DNA of 64,000 bases from assembly GCA_900239685.1 (NCBI GenBank), contig OENT01000001.1:496001-560000 (forward strand). Reading direction: 5' to 3'. The first letter of the stretch is position 1, and the number at the start of each line of letters is the position of its first letter. Shown piece after piece: positions 50,266-63,895 of the stretch. The position numbers and the translations under genes were made by a program. The notes under the pieces were generated by a model, which was given only the letters and a program-made list of their open reading frames with translations, was not told the origin of the DNA and made no database searches. This stretch comes from Rotaria macrura (Eukaryota; Rotifera; Eurotatoria; Philodinida; Philodinidae).

Positions 50266-52060
50266 TTATGCATTAGTAGACGTAGTCATAGTTACAGGTG
50301 TGCTGATAGGATTTTTCTTTAGTTTAACGTTAGGCTGTTGTCGTTGTAACATTTCAGCAACAGCATGTTGAAAAACTGGTTGACTAAATATAAATCCACC
50401 AATATGCCCATGAGAAATATAGCGAACTAAACAACCAGGCCATACATCATTCATATCAGGTATACCAGTACGCAATACATATCCATCGTTTTTACAAACA
50501 ATAAACATTGCATTAGACATATTCGATTCGACAGGACGCGCATAATTGTCTAATGACGTAAATTCATCCATTACTAAACGCATCATATCTTTAACAGGAT
50601 CATCTTTAGTTGTAATTGGATTGGTTGATTTTTTTCCTTCACGCAAATATTCGTAAAATGTTTGGTATGCTTTGTTTTCATAGAATTGTTTTTTTAAAAG
50701 AGGCCATGGAATTGTACGTGATAGTACACCATCACAGAAAGCTGTTGAACTTGTTGACCACGAAGCACATGATAAAAGAGAAAGTGGACCAGGCCAACTA
50801 AAATAATTATTAAAAGGTAAGGTATGAAATGATGCATGAAGGACGCCAGCGTCTATAGTGAAATCAAATGATACTGAATTGTTCAAATATTGACAATGAA
50901 TGTTTTCATATATTTTTTTAAAGTTTTCGACAAAATTCAGAAACTCAGCTCATATTGAAAACTATTAGAAAAACTTGATGAATCCTTAAAATATAAATAT
51001 AGTATTGAATCTATGATCGATTGTATAACACGGATCAAAATCTATTTTTTCGACAAGTAATATAAATGTTTGTTAAGTTTTTTGTTTATCATTTGTACTA
51101 TTCTTTATTCTATGTATTCTATTTATTATATTTTTGCCATGCCTTAGGTCTTCTGAGTGAGAAGAAAATATCCTAGTTTTTAAACTAATTGAGTTATACA
51201 GAGGAGAAGATAACTTTTGGAAGATCGTCAATTAAACTGTATGGAGAATGTTTAGCACACGCAACACTAGGTTTTAATTAATATATCTTTTATCAATGAT
51301 CTCTGACTAAATTTATAATGACGGAAAAAATAGTTTTACTTAGTAAATGCTAATGAAGCCATATGACCACCAAGAGAAAAGCCATGTAAAATAGCAGGTG
51401 CTAATTTCATTTTTTCACACCAATGAAGTATTGCAAGTGTTTCTAACATCAGTGCACCACCCATAACTAATAAATCTGTTACATATGACAATGATGAAAG
51501 ATTTTGATACTGTGGTTTCCGTAAACCATAGTAAGGATTTTCAAGAATAATCGAACCAATACGATATTGTTTTAAAAGTGGATGCGCTGTAAGAAGTCTT
51601 CGTCGGTTAAAGCCTTGATCACCTGTTCCAGCATAGCAAATACCAATTGGAATTGAATCAATACCAAAACGATGATCATGGGGTAGCACAAGTTGAAAAT
51701 AGACAGTAGCTACTTCGGTTGGAACCTAATTTAATAGAGAATGAAGAGAAAATTTATTAAAAATCAAAACAAAATATATTGATTTCTGAAATAGCTCACC
51801 AAATGTGGATGATGTATAGCCAGTGGAGAACGAAATTTTACGTCGATATATTGACGATTGCCTTCAGTCTTTTGCTTAATAATTTCCATAGGATATTCAT
51901 TTATACTTTCAGCTGTGACAAGTTTTAAACATTTGTTTCTTATGGATACTGTCTCACGTCTCGACGCACACAGCTCTTGTAAATGTAATGGATTACCCCA
52001 ACCACGAACAAATGATTGAGATGTAATAAGACGACGAAAAAGTGTATCGAACTTAGTCAT
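50266..52060 (-). CDS. ABHD18: Alpha/beta hydrolase ABHD18 homologue
   Basis: Three exons, 51800-52060, 51340-51725 and 50266-50797, give 392 residues with phases 0 and 2. The N-terminus (KFDTLFRRLITSQSFVRGWG) matches the ABHD18 family start. Then come CYAGTGDQGFNRRR, ENPYYGLRKPQ and VTDLLVMGGALMLE, all family hallmarks. The nucleophile elbow is GFSLGG (GxSxG). The C-terminal histidine is probably the His of YISHGHIGGF. ABHD18 members carry a hydrophobic N-terminus. A role in mitochondrial lipid metabolism has been proposed for the family, but substrate cannot be read from the sequence. The vertebrate Ser/Thr-rich insertion between the elbow and the C-terminal block is much shorter here. Confidence 0.93.
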
Positions 52061-52273
52061 CTAAATGGTTGTCTTATTAGAATTATCATCTAGAACAGCT
52101 TTGATCGATCACACAAGCTGTTTTTCTGTGGACAAAAAAAAAATCTTTTTTTTTCTCAATGGTTATAAACACGTCAATACAAGAAGATTGTTTCTTTTTC
52201 GCAGTGTTTGTGTTTCATCGAACACAGATTTCACTGATTTAACAAAGACGAGAAAAAAAGAAAACACTTTCTA

Positions 52274-53616
52274 TTAACCAGAAGTTGGAATATTCAATAG
52301 CATTTGAGGTCCATGTGGTAAATAAACGATATTTCGTGATTTCGATAATTGAGAAGCAATATCTTCGGCTGCTTCTATTCGCCGAAGTTCAATTAAACCT
52401 TAATTGAAATTTGAGACACATACAAATGAAGACTAAGAAAAAAATGAATGAAGAACACTAACCATCACCAGCTTCACCTAAAGCTTTACCGATTAAATCT
52501 GCAGAACGAGCATCACCTTCAGCAGCGATGACATTAGCTTGACGAGTTTGTTCAGCCTATTTATTGTTTTGTTTTGTAAATAAAACTTTAATATAAATTA
52601 AAAATTGTGATTTCAATATACTTTTTCGACTAAGAATCGTTGTTTTTCTGCATCTTGCTGTGCAACTTGTTTCAATTCAACAGCGCTAGTAAATTCGGGT
52701 CCAAAGCTTAAATGTGTCTTGACAGAGATAAGATTTATTACAAATAAGAGATCACAGTTCATTTCTTTTTCTCTTCAACTTACAATGGAAATATCATCAA
52801 GTAACAAACCAAATTGTGTGGCACGTTCAGTTAATAATTCATTCACACGTTGTGATATCAAAGTACGTTGTGTAATCAATTCAATTGCATCGAATTGAGC
52901 CTTGGTCATTTAACAAAATAGATATTTGAAAGATATCTAAAACACTTACGACCACAGATTTTAAAACTTCATTTGTAATTGATGGTAACACACGTTCTTC
53001 ATAATCTAAGCCCAAATTAGTAAAAATCTTGGGCAATAATTCAGCTTTTGGCCTATAGAGAATACGTAGAGTAATGTTGATTGTTTGTAAATCTAATCAG
53101 ATCAATAAAATAACTAAATCAACGCTCTAGTTTTTCACGTTCTGTTTGACATCGTACCTTTAGTTCCTGTGATTGACGGGATTGAACGTGGACGAGTACG
53201 AATATCGAAAATAATTGGTCGATGAAGCCACGGAATCATAAAATGTGTTCCCTCTCCGATAACGTCAGGTTTCACACCTTGAAATCGATCAAAAATTACG
53301 GCTCGATGACCTCCATCAACTACAATACATTCATGAGTTCATCGAAGACCATGTGTAGGAAAATCTGTTTTTCTTCAAATTTCTTTTTACCATTGTAGAG
53401 CATAGAGTTAACGACACCACCGGCAATAGCCAAACCAATACCGAACTTTCCTAAGAAAAATCATGATTTGAAAAGACCTAGTAACAACACGTTAACTTTA
53501 AATTTATTTAATCAATTTGATAGATCGAAGACTTTCTATTAGCAAAACACGCATGTCGATTATCGAATTCTGTTCTTAATCTTACCAATACTATTGAATA
53601 AACGAGATGATGCCAT
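52274..53616 (-). CDS. PHB1: Prohibitin 1
   Basis: A subunit of the ring-shaped prohibitin complex of the inner mitochondrial membrane, where it pairs with PHB2. Eight exons: 53586-53616, 53391-53450, 53158-53319, 52950-53092, 52784-52900, 52622-52717, 52463-52556 and 52274-52398. They sum to 275 residues (human has 272). The N-terminal membrane anchor is [20 protein letters not shown], followed by [16 protein letters not shown]. The SPFH domain includes [14 protein letters not shown] and [12 protein letters not shown]. The coiled-coil part covers [15 protein letters not shown], and the end is [19 protein letters not shown]. These residues identify PHB1 rather than PHB2. It is 214 bp upstream of ABHD18 on the same strand. 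Confidence 0.97.
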
Positions 53617-54257
53617 TCGAGCTTTATTTCTGTTTCTTTTTCTAAAGAAATGTTATGAATCGTTTTATGCTTATATGTTCTACAAGAAACATGTAAAAAA
53701 AGTCATACTTGACATAAGTATCTGTTTTCTCATGATGAAAAAAAAAACATTCCTTTTGTCTTTCGACGCCTTTTATTAGCAAGAAGTCTTTTCAAAAGGA
53801 CCAAAAGAAAAGAGACGAAAAAAGAAACATCACACATGGAGAAACGCAAATGAGTCATATCTCCGTCGATCCGAGAATGCATCATGGTTTAATGTACCTA
53901 TCCACTACGGTAACAAACCGATGCAATATGTACACAGACAAACAGACATACACTAGTATACGCAAAGAGTAGAAATAGATTAATCCAATGACAGAAAAAA
54001 AAACAGATAGACAAGCCAAGTGAATTAGCAGTTAAATATCAAAGGTTAATACCGATCAACTGCATAGTAACAAGAAAGGAGAAAACATGTGAAAGTGAAA
54101 CGAATAAACTTGAAAGAGAAAAAGAAAAGAAAGAAAACATGCACGCTAGAGACAAACAGAAACCGCATCCGTTGAACAGAAAGACATACATACACGAACA
54201 TATGCACCGTTTTGTAACTTTTGCATACAAGCAAAGAACCAAATGTCGACTTAAACT

Positions 54258-57200
54258 TTAACACCTCTCGGAATTTGTCCGTCGATTCGGCTGCCGTGCT
54301 TGAACACGATTACGAGATGGAAGATGTTCACCACTTGACTTTAATGAATTAGCCATCGTTGCTATATCACTGTTACTTCCACCGATAGCTGCTGCTTCTT
54401 TTGCCGCTGCAGCTGCAACTGCTTCCGGAGCTGGAACAGTCTAAAAAATATGTATAGATAGATGCAAGTCGCGATAGAGAAGAGAATTCATTTGTTCTAT
54501 TTACAATAATGCCTGATTTTGTCGGAAAAAATTGTTGCGGAAATGAAGCACCTTCAACACGGAAGTCTTCGAGACGTCTATAGTTTTTCAAAATTTCTTC
54601 CAATTTTGGATTGATTTTTGGTTTTCGTCGAGAATATTTAAGAAAAGCCCAGAACTTTTCTAATCCATACAATTGACCTTAGATAACAATGAAAAAAATT
54701 GATTTGCATGAATACCTAAAAATAACGTTTTATATCTCACCAGCTTCATGGTCACGGAGTGTTTCATTTTCAAAATCTTCCAAGACTTCTTGACGAAAAT
54801 GTTTTTCAAGACCGTACGTATAAAATCGAAATAAACATTCGAGACCATATCTACTCGTACGTAGAATATCAATATACGAATAGTTGATTGTGTTAATATC
54901 GAGAAAACAAAATTCGAGAACTTACCTATGACCAGTCTTTCCATCATCGACAGCATATTGTTTGAATTCGTTATACATACGACGATTAAAATTTTCACGT
55001 AAGAAAAACGACCAAAATCGATAGAGTGTATTCATTTCCATAGATTGACCAGGGCCATACTTAGTTCGTTCTAGAATTCAATAGCAACATAGTATTCTTA
55101 TGAAAAATCAAAACTTATCTAAAAGATTGATAAAAATTGTCCATCTATTCACCTCACTGACAAGTATAATGTTTACAAAATCAAAAGTATTTCTATACTA
55201 TAGGGGACTCAAGATATGATATTTCTTCAAAATTTAGGTTGAACCTCTTGAAATTGCTGATGATTGCAGTATGTACTAATCGTTTTTGACGTCAATTAAC
55301 TTTATATATATAAAGCTACGCCATCAGAAAGTGTGATATAACTTTAGAAAGAAAAAGTCTACATAAAACTGGAGAAGAATTCATCATAGATTGAAACGAA
55401 TTTGTCCTATGTTCAAAATCGATGTACTAAAATTTGATTTTATCTTTAACAAATGACTGTAAAGTAATAGTTTCGAATACTTTAAAGTGTAATTACTAGA
55501 ATTACATTAAGCAATTGGCTAGTTGTCTTTGTGTTATGTACGCGACTGTTTCACGTTAAAACAAAGTTATTTTATCGTTGAAAAACATTGAACATGATGC
55601 TGGTTGAAAAGAGGAACAAGAACTCGTGCACTTCTTCGAGAAAAAAATTCATTCACTGCAATTGCTGCTCAAACACAAAAAGTCAACTTCACAATTTTGC
55701 TAGATGAACTCTTTGTGTTTAATAGGAATCAATCCCATGAATTGTTTTACTATCAAAATTCATGACTAAGCTAAATAAAAATGATTTTTTTCTTTCATAG
55801 GATAGTCTTTAAGAATATGTTCGATGTAATGGGTTCTTAGTGACATTTTCGGAATGGAATATTTTGTTAAAATATTTAACAATGTATCGTTTTACCGTCG
55901 AGACATTGCTGTTTATATTTCAAATAAACTTGTTGTGTAAAGCCGTTCTGTTGTAAAAGTGAATGAGATGGATGTTGAAATTGTGGAATTTCAACTGGTG
56001 TTGAACCATAATAATCAAATAGATTTGAATTGCTACCATATCCACTACCATACCAATAATGAGAATCATTGTATGATGATGAATATTGCTCATAAAGATC
56101 TTGTTGACGAGTTCTAAATAAGAATGATTGTTTTTTTCAATAAAAATATTATTCATGGATTCCAATTACGTGACATACTTCTTGCTAGTTATTCAGAGCT
56201 GTGTGAATTCTGTAGGTTCTTATGTGATATCGAAATCCTGATGAGTACTCGAACTATACATGAAACACTACTAATGTCTTATATTACGATCAGTCATTTT
56301 CACAATTAGATTTTGACTCTCTCAAAATAGCTAATTTTTGAATGTTGATTATAAAGTTTTCATAGAATTTCATCGAAATGGTACTTGTTTATTGTAACTA
56401 ATGAAAAAATCTGAAACTTTCACGATACGTTATTCGAATTAAGAACTTTTATCAGGATATTCATAACTTCTTACAATGGAAACAATTTCCATAATCCAGG
56501 TTGAAAACTCATTTGAAGCATGAAATTTTTTCCTCATAAATTATTGAGCTTCGAATATTATTTTCATGGATGAATGATGTAGCGAAATTCTTAATAGACA
56601 ATCTTACGTAGAACTAGATGTTGTATTGCTTCTCTGTTTGATTGCTGCAGTTGTTGTAGTAGCGGTGTTGGTGGTAGTTGTCACTGCTGCTGTTGTAGTA
56701 TGACCGCGTGAATCAAATACCCAACCAACTGAACTTTCCACTGGAGGATTTTCACTATGGCGTGTTTTACGTTTAAGACCAGGCGTCTACAAAACAACAA
56801 ACAAGCAGCTTATGTTTTCTTGCTGTTCTCAAAACTCTTCAAATAAAATAATAAAGAAAATATTTATTACATCTGGTTTAACCACGGGAGCATCTTTTGT
56901 AACTGGATAGAATCGAGCAATATTTTTAGCTCGTGAATGTGGTGTACGTGGTTCTTCTGGATGTTCTTTTGCTGCTTGTGAGCGTTGGCTTTTTTCATTT
57001 GTATTTGTTGCTATTGATTTTGTAGTTAATGGAACATCAGCAATCGTATTAACAGGTAACGATTGTGAAACAAAATCGGGTGATAAACTGGGTTGTTGTT
57101 GATTTGACACAGGTAGATGCTTTGGTCGATAAAATGGTTCCACTTGTGGTGGTGCACGATTAGATGAACGAATAATAGCAATAGCCGGACTACAAGGTTG

Positions 57201-57491
57201 TTTATCATTTGATGTTGTTGTTGTTGTCGTTGACTTATTCTCTAGTAAAATAATGATAAAAAAAGAACATAATACTTTCTTTTTTTCTATCTAAACATTG
57301 AATAAAATTACCTTTATCAGCTTGTGATCGAGATATTGGATTCAAATCTTCTGTATCATCATCATCATCATCATCGTCATCATCGACACTAAATTTTCTC
57401 CCGCTCACCGGTTGTGATTGATTTGACTCTTTACGCATTGCATCCATTTCTTCTTGACTGATCAATTTCACTGTTTTATCATTCTGAAAAA

Positions 57492-57522
<31 letters not shown>

Positions 57523-60142
57523 GAAGGGGACAATCATTTTCATGATGTAATTAAAAACTACATACAGTTGCTGTCATTGGTCGATCATGCCATAGTTCTT
57601 CTTCGTACCATCGTAAACCATCATCAATAATTTTTGCTATTTCAGCAGTCATTCGTGCTCGTGGTGTATATTCACCTGTACGATCATGATTTTTCTGATG
57701 TTGCTTACGATTTGATGGTGGTGTTGGTGTAATAATAAGAATTTTATCAATATCATCATCATCTAATTCGAAATCTAAATCATCGCGTTCTCTAGAAAAA
57801 TAAAACAAAAGTAAAATAACATACCGTTTGAAATTATTAAAAAAGAAAGAAAAGTATATATCTACGGTTCTTCTTGTAAATCAAGTGTTAATGATGTTGT
57901 ACGACGTCGATTTTGACGATTCTGTGGGCATAGTGAAGTTGGAAGATAGGATGACAATGTAATATCGTTGTTATTAGATTTTGAATTCGTATGTGTTGTA
58001 GGCAATTCTTCATCAAATTGAAAATCTAATTCCTCACGATTATCTGATGTTTGTTGTTGTTGTTGTTGTTGTTGTTGTGGAGTTATCTGAGACAATGGTT
58101 GTGTTTGTTGTTGTTCTTTTTTCTCCTAGATTCGAGTAACATATTAAATATATAATGAAAAACAACACAAGTTCTTCTTCTTCAATAAGCATGCCTTTCT
58201 TTTCGTTGGTTTCTTTCGTTTAGTTGGTACATGACTCCAATCAACTTCATTAGTTTTTGTTCTTCCTTTTTCTAATAGTTGCGATTCATCATCAAGTCCA
58301 TTAAGAATAGCATTATCTATAAATAAACGATATTTCATGTGGATAGTTCTTTTGTTTTTTGTCAACATGATTTCTAGCTTTACTCTCATTCTCATTTCTC
58401 CATAGTTTTCCCGGTTGGAAATCAGGTACATCAGGATTAAGTGCTGTTAGATGATTACTGACATCCATAATAAGTGGCCATCGTGTTGGTTCCGTTCGAC
58501 AACGTACCATACATTTTTCGTTAAGTTCAACGACAAGACTATCTTTAACAGCCTATGAAATACACAAACACAAAATTCATTTCCTACGAAATTATGAAAA
58601 CATTTTCTCGAAACAAACATCTGCAATAAAATCAATGTCATCACATAACGTTTGAACTCTATTAAAATTTGCAATCAGTGACAATGGTACGTAGCCATCT
58701 TTAGACATTTGTTGTCGAAGAAATATGTCTGCTTCAAGATTTTCTGTACTGAAATAATATTCACTAGAAGACAAAAAAAAAGAATTAAAATAGAATGTTA
58801 TGATTCAATCGATTTTACAAAAGTAATCTATAATACGTACACTTGTCGTCGAAGTATTTCTCTTAATTGTTGTTCAGTATAAGCTGGTACTAGTGGAATT
58901 GTATATTCATCTGTGTTAACATCAATATTAGATAAAGGTATATCAGTAGCTGGTGGTGGTGTTGTTGATTGAAAATAATAAGCACCTTCAATATATGGCA
59001 ATACGAAAGAACAATCGTCAATAACGACGGTTTCATCATCAAATATAAAATTGTGCACATCACGTTTAATAGCTGTTTCATGAGAATCGTTAGCGCCTGT
59101 TATATCTGAACCGGCTAAAGTAAGCATGACAAAGTTTATTATGATAATTGAAAAAAAATCGTGGACATATCAAGATGATTTACTTATTATATCTCCGGTT
59201 TGTGCATTCGTATCAACACCTAGTGTCCCTTCAACTTTTTTTTTTCGTTTACTTTGTTTATCGTAATACCAGGGAGCTCCGTGCCCAGTCGCATCTAGGT
59301 GATCATAATCTAATAAACAAATAGTTGGTACCGCTTGTTTTTAAAAATATGAAACGACAAATGCTCACGTACAATAATATGAATAATAATCTTGGTATAC
59401 ATCATATGCTTGCTTGTCAGCTGCTGGTGTTGCTGCAACCCGATTTTTACGATTCTTTTTAAGTGCAGCAGCATCAAGACTCCGTGCTCGACTTCGGCTA
59501 GTTCCAGGTGCACCACGTGAACTTCTATTAGCACGATTTCCTTTTGATGATGTTGCTTTTTTTGTTGACGTTGATTGATTAGCACCGTTCTGAATATTCG
59601 TAGATGAAGATGTTTCACCTTGTCCATTTTCGTTTTCTTGTTGATCTAATGGTAATGGCACCCATTTTTGTTTTCCTTTCTTTTTTCTTGTACGAGGTGT
59701 ATTGGGCTGAGATGTTCCTGTCTCGCTGTCATTGAGTGTTGTTTGTTTATCATTTGTTACCGATGTTTCACCACATTCACCATTTTCTTGCTCTTCATTA
59801 TCTAATGGTAATGCAACCGATTTTTCTTTTATTTTCGTTTTTCTTGTTCGAGGTGTATTCGGTTGAGATATTCTTGTTTCATTATCATTAGATACTGTCT
59901 GTTCATTGGTTGTTGCCGATGATTCAACAGTGGCTTCAGCAAGGCTTGGCCAGTCTTTAGGCTATGAAAAGACAAGAAATTGCATTGAACTTTAGGCACA
60001 TGGAAAAAAAGAACTTCTCGCTCACTGGTAAGAGAGCAGTATTAGGTGATGCATCTTTAGATATTTTATTCGAATTAATCGATGAGGATTGTTGCCAAGC
60101 TGAACAGCTGGTTGAAGTTGGTGTAGCTGTTTCGTTTGGCAT
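54258..60142 (-). CDS. LARP1: La-related protein 1 (mRNA cap/5'TOP-binding translation regulator)
   Basis: LARP1 binds capped 5'TOP mRNAs downstream of TORC1. Seventeen exons: 60026-60142, 59373-59961, 59184-59309, 58841-59114, 58619-58763, 58384-58552, 58195-58316, 57866-58125, 57566-57791, 57312-57483, 56871-57241, 56608-56786, 55896-56113, 54926-55070, 54741-54850, 54505-54677 and 54258-54440. They give 1,192 residues, all in phase. The La motif ([19 protein letters not shown]) spans exons 58841-58384. [10 protein letters not shown] and [20 protein letters not shown] are the conserved middle block. C-terminal DM15 repeats are [38 protein letters not shown] and [17 protein letters not shown] polyQ run, an Asp10 run and an N-terminal internal duplication add length. 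One intron (58126-58194) appears to use a GC donor. A splice acceptor lies 23 nt before the chosen ATG. Confidence 0.95.
57499..57522. repeat. (TA)n run in a LARP1 intron
   Basis: About 12 TA units just upstream, in LARP1 sense, of the 57312-57483 exon. Confidence 0.9.
59617..59925 (-). repeat. LARP1: Tandem duplication inside LARP1 exon 2 (two units of 51-52 codons)
   Basis: Unit 1 (59770-59925) and unit 2 (59617-59769) both contain [10 protein letters not shown], then a basic stretch, PLPLD/LPLD and a Glu/Asn-rich end (ENGECG or ENGQG). They differ at many positions, so the duplication is old but stayed in frame. The second unit carries the KWVPLPLD block typical of LARP1 proteins; in the first it is KSVALPLD. 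Confidence 0.85.
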
Positions 60143-63100
60143 AACGCCTCGAGTTGTTTTTATTCTGAGAAGAAAATTCAAAAACAAATGATGGAGTAAT
60201 GTGGTATAAAAAAATATTTGAATCAAATTTCGTATCTAAATATAAATGACTTTAGGAAATTGAACAATATAGGGAATGCGATGTTAAGAAATAGAAATTA
60301 CTCTTAACAGACATTGGCAGAGAGACTTCAATAAGTGTGAAACACGTGAGATTATTTCGTGTACTTTTTTTGTTTTGTTTATTTACTATGTGTAGACATT
60401 TCTATCAGGTGCGCGTTTTATCTCTAGCATGATAAACTATGGATCAGGATGTTCTGCATCTGACAGGCTCGATGTTCTCAATCTTTGAACCAAAGAAAAT
60501 AGCGACTATAATATAGACAAAACCTCACCGAAATATATTTTATGTTTGACAAAATTTAAATACTGCGAAATTTAGAATTTCGTAATGTTAGAAGATTACG
60601 AAAGAAAAAAGCAAACATTGCAGTGATGTCGCCAGAATCGAATGCACTACTCTTGGACATGAGGGCATATGGGTATGGGTATATATTTATAATAATCGAG
60701 TCAACGTATTTTGATATCTTCGATGAATAAAAATTTTGAAGCGTCAATAATCAAATAAAATGTTTGGATACTCAAAGCAATTTCTAGTTTTTGAATATAT
60801 CTAAATTGAACAACTTGGGAGGACATCTATGTTTCCCCTTATTCCTGTAATGATGCGGCAACCGACATGAAAGAGGGTTTTTAATGCGAAATAAAAATAA
60901 GGCGTCTAGAGCCAGTTACTTTTAATTTAAAAAAATGACTTTAGACTTCACTTAATCTCAAAAAAATGAATTGCTGTGGTGTAAAATTCACGAAGATGAA
61001 CGACAGCATCTTCTTGTTGTTTGCACATTCTAATCAAATGACTAGTTTATCTTTTACGTTTTAATTTGGTTTTTTGTTTTCGATTATTCCAATTTTATTC
61101 ACTATTTTACTTTCAGTTCCTTCCAGCTAACGATATATAAAAGCTGTCATTTTTAATGATTGTTTTTTTCATAGACCTTTCTGCAATACATTGATTTGGA
61201 ACTTTTGGAAAACCAAAAGTTGCGCACGACGAAAGTTACACACAGAATAATTAAAACAACAAAAGAAATACGGAAAAATTGGAACATTTTTAGTCGAAAT
61301 TGAAATTCAATTATGACGAGAGATGTATATCAGGTAGAGATGACTAGCCGTTCGAATGACTACCGAATTTCGATCAATCAATAACTGATCCTTTTGATAA
61401 TTTGAATCAATTAAATTAATCTCAGTTTTAGAACGAAAGTGTTACCTATAAAAGAACAGACAAGAGTACAAACTATAAGAACTGATTGTTCTCTACATTA
61501 TTCAATCATATCTACTGCTGTTCAATTCAGTACTACCGGGACCATAGCCACCCTATGTTTGAATTTATGATTTAAAAGACAAAATAAAGTCAATACTATT
61601 TTTTTCGTTAAATTTTTGACATAACATATATTTCTGTGCACAACTTTCGTATACCTGAGACTTTTATTCGAATCATCATAATTTTCAAAAGAATATATTG
61701 AAAGGTACGAACAAGATTCTTCTTCAATTTTTTTCTTCTCTACTCTCGCCTGCAAATGATACGTAAATAAGCTTTGATATCTTGTCTTCTTCAAACTTAT
61801 ACTCTAATACTCTAATGAATATCTATAAATCTATTGTTATTTTTACAAATGAGATTCTTTTTCCTACAATCAGATATTTTTAGTAATCAAAACGAAATAG
61901 AAATGAATTCATCTTGGCTTTCGTTTTCTGACGCTCTCGTTGTGGTACTTCCTTTGAAAGTTTAAATAAAATTCTCTACCAAAACATGTGAACTTGCAAC
62001 AAAAATTGTTGAATATTTGTTTGTTTTTTAATTAGAATTGGTGAGCATTGCTTCTTGTAAAAGATAATTCTAAAATTAATTTAAAGATGTTCGTTTTTAA
62101 ATTGTTCTTCAAACTTGATATTCTTATAATGAACTACTTTCATGAATCTTTCTCCTTTAGGTTGATCGATATTCTTTGCATTTATGATCTTTTTATCAAA
62201 TAATCATTCTGTAAGAGAATTTCGTACAGACAATATCAACAGTAAATATTCTAAAGTGAACTTTTTGCTTTGTAATGACACATATACAAAGGTTTCCTAT
62301 TAGCAAATTTTCTATCTGGATCAGCGTCCATATACAGAAGTCGATAACACAAATTGATAATATTTGAAACAAGCCTGGCTAACACTTGCAAACTTTAATT
62401 TAGTTCTTGTTTTTGAGAAGTAGTATAAAGATTAAGTAGTTCTTGGAAACTTCGTGTTGCGGACCTGTGTCTTTTAAACAATTTGAAACCTTTTTCTCAA
62501 ATATAATCCATTCTCCTTGAAGTCTCTATCTGAGTAAAAATGATTTAAATCGAAATTCTACGATTGGACTTGCGCGTTAGGTTCACCACAAACTTGAATT
62601 TTTATTGAATTCGTTCATTAATACAAACTTCTTAATAGTAGACACAGCTTACTCTGATGTATACAAAATACATCAAAGTATGATTAAGGAACAAGTTATG
62701 CCGTATGAGAAAGTTTCTTTGTAAATCAATAATTTTCTCATTGTTGTTGAACCCACACGTTGCAGAATCTCGTAAGTTCTGGAACATTTCTTATGTAATG
62801 TTACTGGAGAGGAATTGTCGATGTTTACGATGGTGTAAAATTAACTTCAATTTCAGTTAAGTGCTTATCTTTATTGATGTAGTTTACATTAAAATATACG
62901 TAGATGAGAAAAGTGAAATGAGTTAAAAACACTCATGTTAAAAATAGAATTGAAAATGTTCGTTCATTGTTGTCATTTTTGGTAAAATAAAACTACCAGA
63001 CAAAAATTTCTATCTAATAGCTTAGAAAATTATTTACGTAACACTTAGCTAAGTCTTATATTAAATATGTGGGTTGAACAATATTCTTTATTATGAAAAA

Positions 63101-63409
63101 TAGATAAAGAGGAAATAATTATTTTAAATGAATATGAAGTTAAATATCAACATTTTTCCTTCGTTCGTTTTAACAATGAAGGTCAGATATAACGTTCTAA
63201 TGGACACTGTTTTGACAGAGAATCTTGTCAAATTTGTGTAATGAAGTCAGATAAATTTGACGATATTCTTTTCTAATCTTAAATGTGTTCTGGAGTGAAT
63301 TTCTTTTTGATTCTCATAGCCGTTGCAAGTTGTAATCTTCCTATTATATTTTAAATAACGGATATTATGAAAAAGTCGATTAGGAGCTATCTCTAAACCA
63401 TACTGTCAT
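60143..63409. other. Spacer upstream of LARP1, no recognisable gene
   Basis: Begins with the LARP1 5' region. It contains only short frames such as 61522-61794 with no recognisable family. No transposon termini were identified. Confidence 0.5.
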
Positions 63410-63895
63410 AAAATTGTATGTAGATGATTTAGTGATCTCAGTAATCCATGTCAAACAATCAGATACTAAGATCCGACAAGATTCTGCATGTTATATTGTA
63501 AGATCAGACGAAAAATCGTGCACAAAATCATGGTCTCAGAAGTTTGACATCAAGTCTTACTCAAAAATTCTTGACAGATCTTGTTCTTCTGTCACATTTG
63601 ATTATAAAATTATAGAAAATCTTATGCGCCAGTAAAATTTGACAAGAATCTTACTGTACGAATGGATGTAAGACATCTGAGACCACGGTTTATGGTACGA
63701 TTTCATCTGATCTTACAAGACTTAATGTCTGATTTTTTGACCTGGGTATACGATTATAGGAAATCTTATGCAATAGCAAGATATTGCAAGTGCTGTATTG
63801 TAAGACTTAGTGTAAGATTTCAGAGACTAAGATTTCTCTTACGGTCTTATATGGTTTTGCAAGATCTTACATCTGATTGTTTGACCTAGTAATTC
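63410..63895. repeat. Degenerate tandem repeat, period about 150 bp, rich in TCTTAC/GTAAGA
   Basis: GATTATA...GAAAATCTTATGCGCCAG near 63600 recurs as GATTATAGGAAATCTTATGCAATAG near 63752. TCTGATTTTTTGACCT near 63728 recurs as TCTGATTGTTTGACCT near 63872. Copies of TCTTAC and GTAAGA occur in both orientations throughout. Flanking DNA lacks this pattern. The true extent beyond the window is unknown. Confidence 0.6.

Noticed and set aside
63414..63889. Two plus-strand open frames at the right end
   Set aside because: They run through the degenerate TCTTAC/GTAAGA repeat and differ in sequence without codon-like constraint.
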